Source: Eukaryota sp. TZLM1-RC
Taxonomy: Eukaryota > Metamonada: BaSk clade
Length of the DNA: 64,000 nt
Assembly (NCBI GenBank): GCA_040285825.1
Contig: JAUPSS010000004.1
Coordinates: 6,517,658-6,581,657, forward strand
Direction: 5' to 3'
The notes below the pieces were generated by a model, which worked only from the letters and a program-made list of their open reading frames with translations, did no database searches and was not told the origin of the DNA. Positions 1 to 8,689 of the stretch are shown piece after piece. Every line of letters starts with the position of its first letter. Positions within the stretch are counted from its first letter, which is position 1. A program made the position numbers and the translations under genes.

Positions 1-2
1 CC

Positions 3-569
3 TTTAGATTCGATCCATTCTGTTCTGTTGTTCAGAGCTTCAAGGCTGTTGGTCTTCTTTCCCAAGAAGATAATGAATTACTCTCCAAACGCATCTCATG
101 GAAGGACTTTGTTCATAGTCTTGCTGGTGGAAAACTCGAGGAAATCTTTGCCAAGTTCCCTGGTACTGAAAAGGCTTATCAAGATATGGGTCTTTTAAGT
201 GAAGCTTTTGTACCAAATGTTTCCACCAAACCAATGCTGGTTCTTGCTGATTACTTGGGTCAAAAATATGCTGTATCTGGTGACCAGGCAGACCTTATTG
301 TGATGTGGCACAAGTTTGAAGTCGAATATGAAGACCGTCATGAAACCACTGAAATGTCCTTTGTCCGTAGAGGAACTGATAAGAGCACGGCCATGTCTGA
401 AACTGTTGGTATTACCTGTGCAATTGCTGCTTTGGGTGTTAAGGATGGAGTAATTAAGAAGAAGGGCTTGGTTGATCCTGTTGATCCCACTGTTTATAAC
501 CTTTTACTTTCTGAACTCAAGAAGGTCGGTATTGAAATGACTGAAAAAACCTTTGTTCAATATAAGTAG
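3..569 (+). CDS. Saccharopine dehydrogenase C-terminal part (cut by window edge)
   Basis: The frame is open from base 3 and ends at a TAG at 567-569, giving 188 residues of a protein whose N-terminus lies outside the window. The sequence matches the C-terminal catalytic half of saccharopine dehydrogenase (LYS9, or the SDH half of bifunctional AASS), which interconverts saccharopine and glutamate plus aminoadipate semialdehyde in lysine metabolism. Seen here: a QSFKAVGLL segment near the edge, DLIVMWHKFEVEY, then MSETVGITCAIAAL followed by DGVIKKKGLVDP, in the order found in the family. The ATG at 186 is internal, not a start. Whether the full gene is the fungal-type single enzyme or a bifunctional LKR/SDH cannot be told from this part. 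The family call is strong. Confidence 0.85.
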   Translation, partial: FRFDPFCSVVQSFKAVGLLSQEDNELLSKRISWKDFVHSLAGGKLEEIFAKFPGTEKAYQDMGLLSEAFVPNVSTKPMLVLADYLGQKYAVSGDQADLIVMWHKFEVEYEDRHETTEMSFVRRGTDKSTAMSETVGITCAIAALGVKDGVIKKKGLVDPVDPTVYNLLLSELKKVGIEMTEKTFVQYK

Positions 570-1003
570 ATTTGCATCGTATAGTTTATTGATACGAGCT
601 TTTGTATAAATTCTAATTTGTTTACTATTGTCTTTGTTATTATTATTTTATTTGATGGTCACAATGTATCAACATGATACATCAATGTTGAAATACGGGA
701 AACAGCCGAGGAAAATGATGAAATATTCAATAATAAATTGCAAAATGATGAAATACGGGATAACCCTATTTAAATTCAGTGGGTTTTGAAATCTTTTTCA
801 ACCTTTTTCATCCACTGCTAGCTCTCCTTGAGACAACATGAGCTGTAGATTTGATAACCAAATAATTTGGATTGTAAAATGGCAAATCTGCTTCCAGAGG
901 TATTTTCAATGAACAATTACCGACAAAAATTAATTGAATGTCAAATCATTCACTGTTTCTAAAAAAGAGAAGGAATTTGTACAATAAATTTATTTAAGAA
1001 CTG
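570..1003. other. Intergenic, no gene seen
   Basis: This stretch separates the saccharopine dehydrogenase stop from the LMBD1 stop, so the two genes converge. It is AT-rich. Around 668-684 there is a short palindrome (TGTATCAACATGATACA), and around 690-765 the phrase AAATGATGAAATA recurs with small changes. No coding frame was recognised. Confidence 0.5.
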
Positions 1004-2524
1004 TTAGGCAATAAATTCTTCATCATCACTATCAGCATCATCATCTGAATAACCGCAACAACTTCGCCTCAAAATTACCCATAAAAGAGTTATTACAAAT
1101 AACGCAATAAACACTATCGAACAATAGAAATAAACACTGGAGAACAAAGGAAAAGCAACAGTAGAAACGCCATTGATGACACCAATCTGACTCAGTAAGC
1201 AATCGGTTGTATTTAACACAGATAATGAACAAGGAATTAATTCACCACTGGTTTCATTCTTATAAACTTGAGTTCCAAAAGAAACATAAGAAGGAGCCAA
1301 AGATGTGGAGTAAAGAGAGATGCATAGAGACGAGGAGAGGACAACAACAACAAGTAATAATAGACCTTGAGGAGTGGTTCTCTTGATACGAACTCTATAC
1401 AATTTCACGCATAAAATTCGAATTCCCAGTCTACAAACAGAAAAAATAGTTGAAATGACAAGATAGACGACAATGACTGCCAAAAATAGAACATTAAGAG
1501 GGAAATAAGGAACACCCCAGTTTAAAATAGCATCGAGAGGGTTAACAACTCTTGGAGCAGAAACCACATAACGTGATAACTCGTCGTGATTGCTGACCTG
1601 GTCAACAACAGTTGTACAATAAGAAACAACTACAACCAAAGATACTGTGACAGCCCCTAGCCCTAATAGACCAAAAAAGGGGCTCATAATCCTCAACACT
1701 TTTGAAGACTCCTTTACCTTTCTCCGTGTCAAACTTAACTGCTCCCTCAAGCTTTCTTGCCTTTTCTCCACAGCCCTAACCTTTCTTGACGGTGCCTTGG
1801 TTGACAACAACACTCTCCTTTTATCTGATGCCAAAGCTAATTCAGCTTCAAGATCCTGTCTCATTAGCATATCTTCCTTGTTTTCCTTCTTGCACAGGGT
1901 CGAGATAAGGGCTATGGGAAGAGATGCGAGTCCATAAGAAGAGTAGCATGCAAAGAAGCAAGCTCCAATACAGGCACAGACAGTGGAAGCAAAGAGAACA
2001 GCGCTATCAAAGGAGGAATGGCCATCAAGTAGTTTCTTCAGCCAATCAACAGTTGAATCAGAGTCAGATGACTGGAAAAGTGCACCGAGGATGAAGAGAA
2101 AAACAAAAGCAAGGATGGAAAAAACTGTGTACTTTAGAGTAGCAAAGAATCGAGTTTTATTGGAAATGTCGAAATCATCTTCCTCAAACCAAAAGTAGGC
2201 AAAAGGGACAAGAAAAAAGATGTAGCATAGGATCACGATGAAAGAAATGTTGTAAATAGTCTTGATGACATCTGCTCTTTCAATGGCTTCATCATAAAAG
2301 TCAGTTCTGGCTCCAGTGTCAGGGTCAATGGCAGAAGAGACATTATAGATGTCAATGGGGATAAGAGACACAAAAATTGTACAGAGAGTAAGCCCAAGAA
2401 TTGCGACAAATGATGTTAATTTGGATGACTCATATTTATCTGCTAGCATAGAGATGACCACGATAGAAAACAGGAGAGATGCCCCTGACGTGATGCCAAC
2501 AACGAGAAGATCTAAAACAGGCAT
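1004..2524 (-). CDS. LMBRD1: LMBD1-like lysosomal cobalamin transport protein
   Basis: This 506-residue membrane protein resembles LMBRD1 (LMBD1), the lysosomal membrane protein that works with ABCD4 to release vitamin B12 into the cytosol. Shared landmarks, in order: LIPIDIYNVSS near residue 55, an FxxPFAYFWFEEDD loop, a second TM pair, SYGLASLPIALI, a charged cytosolic coiled region (about 205-260), NPLDAILNWGVPYFPLNVL, LYRVRIKRTTPQGLLLL, SLAPSYVSFGTQVY and an acidic C-terminal tail (DDDADSDDEE). About nine hydrophobic spans are visible, as expected for the LMBR1 family. Length is close to the roughly 540 residues of animal LMBD1. The start is the first ATG of the frame. No intron is needed. 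The assignment rests on whole-length pattern agreement; a general LMBR1-domain relative is the only alternative. Confidence 0.85.
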   Translation of the reverse strand: MPVLDLLVVGITSGASLLFSIVVISMLADKYESSKLTSFVAILGLTLCTIFVSLIPIDIYNVSSAIDPDTGARTDFYDEAIERADVIKTIYNISFIVILCYIFFLVPFAYFWFEEDDFDISNKTRFFATLKYTVFSILAFVFLFILGALFQSSDSDSTVDWLKKLLDGHSSFDSAVLFASTVCACIGACFFACYSSYGLASLPIALISTLCKKENKEDMLMRQDLEAELALASDKRRVLLSTKAPSRKVRAVEKRQESLREQLSLTRRKVKESSKVLRIMSPFFGLLGLGAVTVSLVVVVSYCTTVVDQVSNHDELSRYVVSAPRVVNPLDAILNWGVPYFPLNVLFLAVIVVYLVISTIFSVCRLGIRILCVKLYRVRIKRTTPQGLLLLVVVVLSSSLCISLYSTSLAPSYVSFGTQVYKNETSGELIPCSLSVLNTTDCLLSQIGVINGVSTVAFPLFSSVYFYCSIVFIALFVITLLWVILRRSCCGYSDDDADSDDEEFIA

Positions 2525-3603
2525 ATGCTAATAACGCTGTAATAAATGCTAAGTAAATCTTTTTCTGTGATGGTCTATTTGGTTCAATAATAACCCCCTC
2601 AGAATCCCTCTGGCCTAATTCTTTCAACTTTTGTTAGTCTAATCGTGATTCTTTTGGTCATCTCATCCTCCTAATTAACATATTCCGCTCTCCTTCCATT
2701 AACTACTGATGGTATCTACTTTTGTTGACCTTTTTCAATTTGTACCACTTTGTGTCACAATTAACTATATCTCGCTAGCAGAAACACTTCTTTTATGAAG
2801 ATTATTCAACGAATCGGTTCAGTTTGATAAAATGGTCTCAGCTGACCTGTTTAATTGTAAAGACAGTCTTCATCTCAACTTTGAAGTATCTTTTTACGAT
2901 GTTCATTCGAGGATTTCGTCCAGGAAATTGTAGAATAAAATAAAATGTTTATTTATTTTTTGAGTACTAAAAATGTACACGTGGATCAGTTGTACAACAC
3001 TATATCTACATTAGCTGTTTTCTTGGTTGACCTCCATAAGGGGTTGTTGTGGCAGATGGAAACCAGATAGAAACATACCCTGTTTTCAAAGCTTTTCCAA
3101 TTTCCATAAACAAAAGACTATCAGCAGAAGCAGGAACTTTTTTGAATGATTTTTATAAGGATAAAATTTGGAAACAAAATCGAGATTTAATTTTTCGTGC
3201 TAATTTAGCAAATTTTTCACAAAATGCTGCTTTAACAGAAATGCTATTCAACACAGGTGAACGTTTTATTCTAAATTTACACTACAACCATTTATAAATA
3301 AATAGCCAAACTTAATTTAGTGGTTTTTAAAAAAAAACTTTTGAGACCGATCTACTAATGCCTTAGTAGCATGTGGTAGATCCACTTAGATACATCAACT
3401 GGTGAGGCTTTGTTCTGTGACAGCAGTAGGTTTATTTAAGTGAGGTAGCCCATTCATGAAGATCATGATTGTCTTTGTCAAATGACGCTGCATGTCTCTT
3501 ACAGCCTGTGGGTAGACATTGAGAAAGTTGAAAACAGGAATGAATTTCACAGACTGAATGAAAGGCGAAATTGACATGTTTAACATTTTTGTGCTATAAG
3601 CTG
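2525..3603. other. Intergenic region holding a LINE fragment
   Basis: This is the upstream region shared by LMBD1 (minus) and the kinesin (plus). Apart from the LINE 3' remnant at 3049-3297 I see no coding content. It presumably contains both promoters, but no motif was recognised. Confidence 0.4.
3049..3297 (+). mobile_element. LINE C-terminal remnant
   Basis: An open frame of about 82 codons (GTG at its left edge, no real start) encodes FPISINKRLSAEAGTFLNDF followed by a WKQNRD motif. This matches the last segment of the non-LTR retrotransposon ORF seen elsewhere in the window (compare FVFSLLGSLG...FLEDF...WQNRIVF at 63385-63531, and the decayed copies near 7950 and 50150). Only the extreme 3' end is present, consistent with a 5'-truncated insertion. 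It is not a host gene. Confidence 0.6.
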
Positions 3604-5505
3604 ATGCCTGGCCAACCTCAGCACATCAGTGTTGCTCTTCGCATAAGGCCACCACTTCCTACCGAAAAACTACCACTAAGAGTAACTTCTAAAGATTCTT
3701 CTACTGTCCTTCTTAGACAACCAGGGAACCCCCCTCGATTCAGAGATATTGTAGAGCAATATTCATTTGAAGCTGTTTTTGATGATTCTAAATTTCCCTC
3801 TTCCGCCACTGCACAGGAAGAAGTCTTTCAGTTCGTCTCCCCTCTTATTGACAGTGTAATCAACGGATATAATTCTACCATTCTTGCTTATGGAGCCACC
3901 TCAGCTGGGAAAACGTATTCAATGGGCACTTCAAAAGACACTTGTTCATCATGCCCTTACTGCTCTTCTGCTTCTCCATCAACTTCATCATGTACATGCG
4001 GTGTCCTTTGTCGTGCTGTATCTTCCCTCTTCTCCAAACTAGACTCCCTACCCCACACAGTATCCTGCTCTTTGGTTGAGGTTTACAATGATGATGTCAA
4101 TGACCTCCTCCAACCAAAGGGAATGGAGTCGCTCACCATCAGACAGGATAGGGAGGGCAATGTTGTTAATGGGGCTGTGTCTACTACTGTTTCTTCAGCC
4201 TCGTCATGTTTAGAACTCATCACCAATGCAATGGAGCACAGAGCTACTGCTTCTACGGCTCTCAATGACAAATCTTCTCGTTCCCATGTTGTAGTCACTC
4301 TTGCAGTCACGGTCAATGGAACTCCCGCTACCAATGCTAAGCTTTCCATTGTTGACTTGGCAGGAAGCGAAAGGGTGACGAGGTCTAAGGCTTCGGGCCA
4401 GCGACTACGGGAAGCTACTGCGATCAATGCTGGACTCTTGGCACTCGGTAATGTGGTCTCAGCTCTTTCTTCCCGTAACTCTAATCCTTCCACCCATGTT
4501 CCTTATCGCTCTGCCAGACTTACCAGGTTGCTGCAAGATGCTATCGGAGGGACCGCCAAAGCTGTGGTCATTGTTTGCGTGGGTCCATCCGATTGCTGTG
4601 TGGGGGAAAGCAAGAGGTCGTTGTTGTTTGGGAATAGGCTTCGAACTGTTAGAAATAATGTGGTTCGTTATGAAGTGGAAAGGGAGAATGTAGGTCAAAA
4701 ACAGAGTCAAAAAGATCACGTGATTGATGAGATGATTGACTTTCAACGACTTTACCAAAATTTACAACATTCTGATTCTGAGGTGGTACGGAAAAGCTTG
4801 GTTTTTAATGCATTGGATTCTGTTTTACAAAAGGGCATCACTAGTGAAGTCTATGATTTAATGATGAAGGAGCGAGTACAAGCTCTTGAAGAAGCACTGA
4901 AAAGAGCTCAAGAAAGGCTTAAATTAATGGATAACAATCAAATTGTCAATCAAAATTTGATTGGTGACGAATTGATTGCCGAAGACACTGATTGGCGATC
5001 CAAAGCTAAATCACTTGCTGGTGAACTCTACAAGACTGATTTGGCTCTTATCCATACCACTGCTCAGTTGAGGCAAACTCAGCAGGATGTACACTCCCAA
5101 TTGGCGGTTATTAGTGCATATGATGACTTTTTTGATGACCAAGAACATCAGGCAGTGGGAAATAGTATTGTTTCTACTGAGGAATGGGTGTCAAAGTTAG
5201 AGGAAGCTGATGATGTGGTGATTGGGTTTGATTGGAGTGATGACAGTCAGGATGATGTGACTGATTTGATTGAAGAAAAGATCGATGATAATGATTTTGA
5301 AGGGGTTTTAGAGTTGGTCGGAAGTTCAGAGCCACAACAGAAATATTTTGAACTATTTATTAATAAAATCAAAGAATTAAGTACTGAAAATCACCAATTA
5401 TCACAAAAGTTAGCCAAAAGCCAGTCCAATGAAAGTGCAGCAAAGAATGCAGTCGAGCAGCTAACACTTCAGATTAGAAAAAATAATAGAAGTTCTTTTA
5501 AATAG
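3604..5505 (+). CDS. Kinesin motor protein with unusual P-loop and Cys-rich insert
   Basis: This is an N-terminal kinesin motor, a microtubule-based ATPase, followed by a coiled-coil tail (633 residues). The first in-frame ATG, at 3604, directly precedes the first motor strand (HISVALRIRPPL), so it is taken as the start. The P-loop is GATSAGKT (residues 97-104) instead of the usual GQTxSGKT. Switch I is NDKSSRSH (about 222) and switch II is DLAGSER (about 251). Just after the P-loop helix, at nt 3940-4013, sits an insert with six cysteines within about 24 residues. The motor ends near residue 365, and the tail has heptad-like segments and an acidic stretch around 500-560. Closest by feel to kinesin-4 or other plus-end N-kinesins, but I would not fix the subfamily. 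LMBD1 lies divergent upstream. Confidence 0.9.
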   Translation: MPGQPQHISVALRIRPPLPTEKLPLRVTSKDSSTVLLRQPGNPPRFRDIVEQYSFEAVFDDSKFPSSATAQEEVFQFVSPLIDSVINGYNSTILAYGATSAGKTYSMGTSKDTCSSCPYCSSASPSTSSCTCGVLCRAVSSLFSKLDSLPHTVSCSLVEVYNDDVNDLLQPKGMESLTIRQDREGNVVNGAVSTTVSSASSCLELITNAMEHRATASTALNDKSSRSHVVVTLAVTVNGTPATNAKLSIVDLAGSERVTRSKASGQRLREATAINAGLLALGNVVSALSSRNSNPSTHVPYRSARLTRLLQDAIGGTAKAVVIVCVGPSDCCVGESKRSLLFGNRLRTVRNNVVRYEVERENVGQKQSQKDHVIDEMIDFQRLYQNLQHSDSEVVRKSLVFNALDSVLQKGITSEVYDLMMKERVQALEEALKRAQERLKLMDNNQIVNQNLIGDELIAEDTDWRSKAKSLAGELYKTDLALIHTTAQLRQTQQDVHSQLAVISAYDDFFDDQEHQAVGNSIVSTEEWVSKLEEADDVVIGFDWSDDSQDDVTDLIEEKIDDNDFEGVLELVGSSEPQQKYFELFINKIKELSTENHQLSQKLAKSQSNESAAKNAVEQLTLQIRKNNRSSFK

Positions 5506-6798
5506 TGTTCTTTTTTTGAGAATCATCATTAAGTTGTTTTTTAACGACAATTGTATAAGTAGTTGTGTAAATATATCGTTTTATTTTTTTATTGAGGGCA
5601 ATCACTCTCTAAATTTTACACAAAATGTAAATTATATTGTAAAAGTATTTCTTACATCAAGAGTTCTTGTATTGAATTTTGTCAAAAATAAATTCTTGCT
5701 GTTTTTTCCAAAATTAGATTTTGTTCAGCTTTCTTTTGATACCTAGCCAAACTGCTTGCAAATTTTGCAATTATTGATACAGTATAGTTAAATGGACATT
5801 GATTAAATACAAAGATCAAAGTTGCTGGTCTTGCAGCTTTTGTAACTAATAGATTGTGTCAACTAGTCAAAAAATTGGTATAAATAAATGAGAGCTTAAA
5901 ATGTCTATCTTTTTACAGGCAGTTTTCATTGTTAAAAATTGAACATTTGAAGCCCTCAAATACTTTAGGATGCGTGAACTCAACATCAATGAAATTCAAC
6001 TATAAGCAACTATTCCACTGGCTGGTACTTCAAAGGGAAATGACAATTTGGTAATTATTATTTATTTATTATTATTATTTATTCGTTACTAATCTGACAG
6101 ACCTATTATTTAATAACTGTACCATTAGAGATGATAACTCAAAGATAAAGACCTTTTTCCTTCGTTTGTCATCTGTAATTTTTATGATCATAATATGAAA
6201 TGATTGAGGGCAGTCGCAAACAAAGAAGTTTTTACATAAAAGTCAACATGATAAAGCAACCCACATTGAACACTATAATAAATTAAGATGTCAAGAATAT
6301 TGTTTACACAATTAGTTGAAATTAATTAACGCCTTCATTTAGATCTAATAGATATGTTAGGATTTAATATATTAAACAACTCAATCCCAAGTTTGAGATA
6401 ACATTATTTGCTGTTGATTGTATTTTACACTCACTCAATGTATGAAATCTTCTGGGTTTATCAGCTCAAAATATAGAAATCTTTTTAGATTTCACACAAT
6501 GGTTAATCTCTTTCTTGCTTCCCCCAATACAGAATAGTTCTTCCAATTTTCAATTCTATCAAATTCTTGTTTCCAAATAGTTCTTCTTTTGAAGAAATCT
6601 TCAAACAAACTTTAGAATCAAAACAATGTGTGCAAAATAGGGAATTTCTGAATTAGACATTCCTCAAAGCTCAAGATTCGTTAAAATCGAATCAGTGATC
6701 GATTTCATCTCCATTGCAATTATTTTTACTGTTTATTCAAAATATGCGAAATTCCCCATATACACACGATCGATTTTCGTGTGGAATAATTACAAAAA
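5506..6798. other. AT-rich intergenic, no gene seen
   Basis: About 1.3 kb of very AT-rich sequence follows the kinesin. Simple ATT/TTTA repeats lie near 6058-6085 and a small hairpin near 6765-6782. Short open frames (for example 5516-5746) have no recognisable domain and look random. Confidence 0.5.
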
Positions 6799-7002
6799 CT
6801 ATCTACTAAACAAATACTGAGGCCATTCAATACCACTCATTCTCGCTTCAGCAATTGCAAACATATTGAGACAAGCCAGCTTATTTCTATTGAAAAGCTT
6901 TGTTGAGCCTTTGTTACTGAGTTTGCAACTCTCACTATTACAAGCTAATAAATCATGACATGTAGTAACTGGATACTCATAGATATCATTTTTTATATTC
7001 AA
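6799..7002 (-). pseudogene. Fanzor/TnpB-type nuclease, C-terminal fragment
   Basis: This 67-residue frame carries what looks like the end of a TnpB/Fanzor nuclease. It has a Cys-containing stretch (CHDLLACNSESC), then LFNRNKLACLNM, then IAEARMSGIEWPQYLFSR. The layout fits the zinc-finger, RuvC-III and C-terminal tail of these proteins (W-x-RD-xxA-xxN, then RP-x-x-x-R), and parallels the ends of the copies at 20905-22814 and 58017-58919. The RuvC-III aspartate is replaced by Asn (codon at 6883-6885). The rest of the gene is missing upstream, where frames are closed, so this is a dead fragment. The alternative is an unrelated small ORF; the fit is short but well ordered. Confidence 0.5.
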
Positions 7003-7094
7003 AGCAAGTGAGACTAAATAAGTGGCTGTTCATCAGGAATTGCAATATGTTGAATGTGCTCATGCGACATTTTATAGAATGGTAACAAATCGCT

Positions 7095-7775
7095 TCATAC
7101 TGGAGCTTTCAATGATTTACCATTATCCTTTGACTTTAATCCTAGTAGAAAAGGAGCCGTCTTTTTGGCCCATGTTGTTGGCTTGATGACCGATTTTGTT
7201 TCTGAAAAACACTTTTGTAGCATTTCAGTGTCCACTATGTTTGGAGAGAATGGAACGACACACATGCCATCAGGGACCTCTTGGGCAACGCTCTTGCTCA
7301 AACCCTCAATTGCGTACTTTGAACAACAATATGCAGAAACGTTAGGACTGGTTGATCTTCCCCACCCAGATGAGAGGTTGACTATTACTTTGTTGTGTGG
7401 ATGTCGTATCATATGCTTCATGAAGGAACGCATACAATTTGCTGCTCCTAGAACATTTACATTAATAACATGGTTGAAATCATCCGTTGGAATGTCAATA
7501 AAACTTTGTTGTGTATTCATTACTCCCGCATTGTTGATCAGCATATCCGGAATACCATACAGAGAGACGATTTCTGAACACCAATTATCAACAGCAGCAG
7601 CATTAGTAACATTAACTACAGAGACGGTCTGTCTAGTGAATGGTAGTTCGCTGTGTAAAGATGAAACGGATGAGATTGATGAGCCACACCCAATAACAGT
7701 ATGCCCTAGATGGACAAACTCTTCTAAAAGACCTTTACCTATCCCTTTCGTTGCACCAGTGATGATTATAAGCAT
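7095..7775 (-). CDS. Short-chain dehydrogenase/reductase
   Basis: A classical SDR with a Rossmann fold, predicted to be an NAD(P)-dependent oxidoreductase. Visible motifs are TGATKGIG (cofactor loop), INNAG, NLSSGWG carrying the catalytic Ser, and YCCSK, which is the YxxxK catalytic pair. Length from the chosen ATG (encoding MLIIITGA) is 226 residues, short but acceptable for the family. An upstream in-frame ATG at 7841 would add 22 residues with no family counterpart, so the inner ATG is preferred. Substrate unknown. The gene sits between a Fanzor fragment and a LINE remnant, whose sequence starts only about 20-80 bp upstream of the possible starts. Confidence 0.85.
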   Translation of the reverse strand: MLIIITGATKGIGKGLLEEFVHLGHTVIGCGSSISSVSSLHSELPFTRQTVSVVNVTNAAAVDNWCSEIVSLYGIPDMLINNAGVMNTQQSFIDIPTDDFNHVINVNVLGAANCMRSFMKHMIRHPHNKVIVNLSSGWGRSTSPNVSAYCCSKYAIEGLSKSVAQEVPDGMCVVPFSPNIVDTEMLQKCFSETKSVIKPTTWAKKTAPFLLGLKSKDNGKSLKAPV

Positions 7776-7859
7776 CAAAAGTTGCTTGAAAAACGATGAA
7801 TTGAGAACATATTCAATTTGAAAGTCTTCAAAAAACTGCATCAGCTATTCGATTGTCTG

Positions 7860-8560
7860 ACGCTTGATGAACCGTGATCCCTAATCGCTCCTTTCGTGAC
7901 CGCCACAAAAAGATATCAAATCTCTTCATTGTTCTTTTCTTGAACCAATTTTTGGAAATCATTCAAGAAGTTACTTGCTTCTACTGATAGTCTTCCGTTT
8001 ATAGAGACTGGAAAAGCAATAAAAACGAGTTGTGTTATTTCTATCAGCATTGGTTTCTTCCATATCTTTGTCGTTTTTGTTAGTTCTATTTTCACTTTCT
8101 GTTCAAGGGTATCTACATGGTTAAGTTTCCTTCTTTGAACCAAAGTGTCGTTTGCAACATTATGGGAGAAGGATCACCAACCAATTCAGAGCAATCAATA
8201 AAATCGTAGTAAATATCTCCTCGTCATCAGAACCAAACTTGTTTAATGACAGTTTTTTCTAAGCAAGGACTCGACAATGCATGAGATTGTTGCCATACTT
8301 GCCATGTTAACGACAGTGTCACTGACAGCATCATGTAACTAAGGCTGATTAGTTATCAATTTAAGGCATTTTGAAGCATGACGAAAGGTGAGCTGTATTG
8401 AATTGGAGCAAATACATGTTTCTTTAGTTATTAGTTGGCCAATTGAATATATTCAGTTATTTCATCTTTGTTACAAAAACTTCATCATCAGCGCAAAGCC
8501 CAAACCTTCGTGGAACCATGGAGAAAAATAGTGATGAATCTGCTGACTTGTAGATTTAAA
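7860..8560 (-). mobile_element. Decayed LINE 3' region
   Basis: On the minus strand this segment resembles the C-terminal part of the non-LTR retrotransposon ORF. It encodes VQRRKLN, then AFPVSINGRLSVEASNFLNDF (split over several frames), then WRSR. The same order and DNA similarity recur at 50060-50780 (for example TTCTTTGAACCAAAGTGTC is shared). Several stops and shifts make it non-functional. It belongs to the same subfamily as the fragments at 3049 and 50060, different from the better-preserved copies at 26461, 51840 and 61801. Confidence 0.6.
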
Positions 8561-8689
8561 AATATCTACATCACCAACACGATCTGGACTCGACACGAGT
8601 AAAAATGGAGTAAAGTCATAACTCGAATTTTGGAGTTAAGTTTTGCTCAACTCTACTGCTCTCATCTTGCTTTTATGTGTTTTTAGCTG

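Noticed and set aside
3571-3603. An 11-residue N-terminal extension of the kinesin.
   Set aside because: It would begin at TTG; the first ATG at 3604 sits right before the first motor strand.
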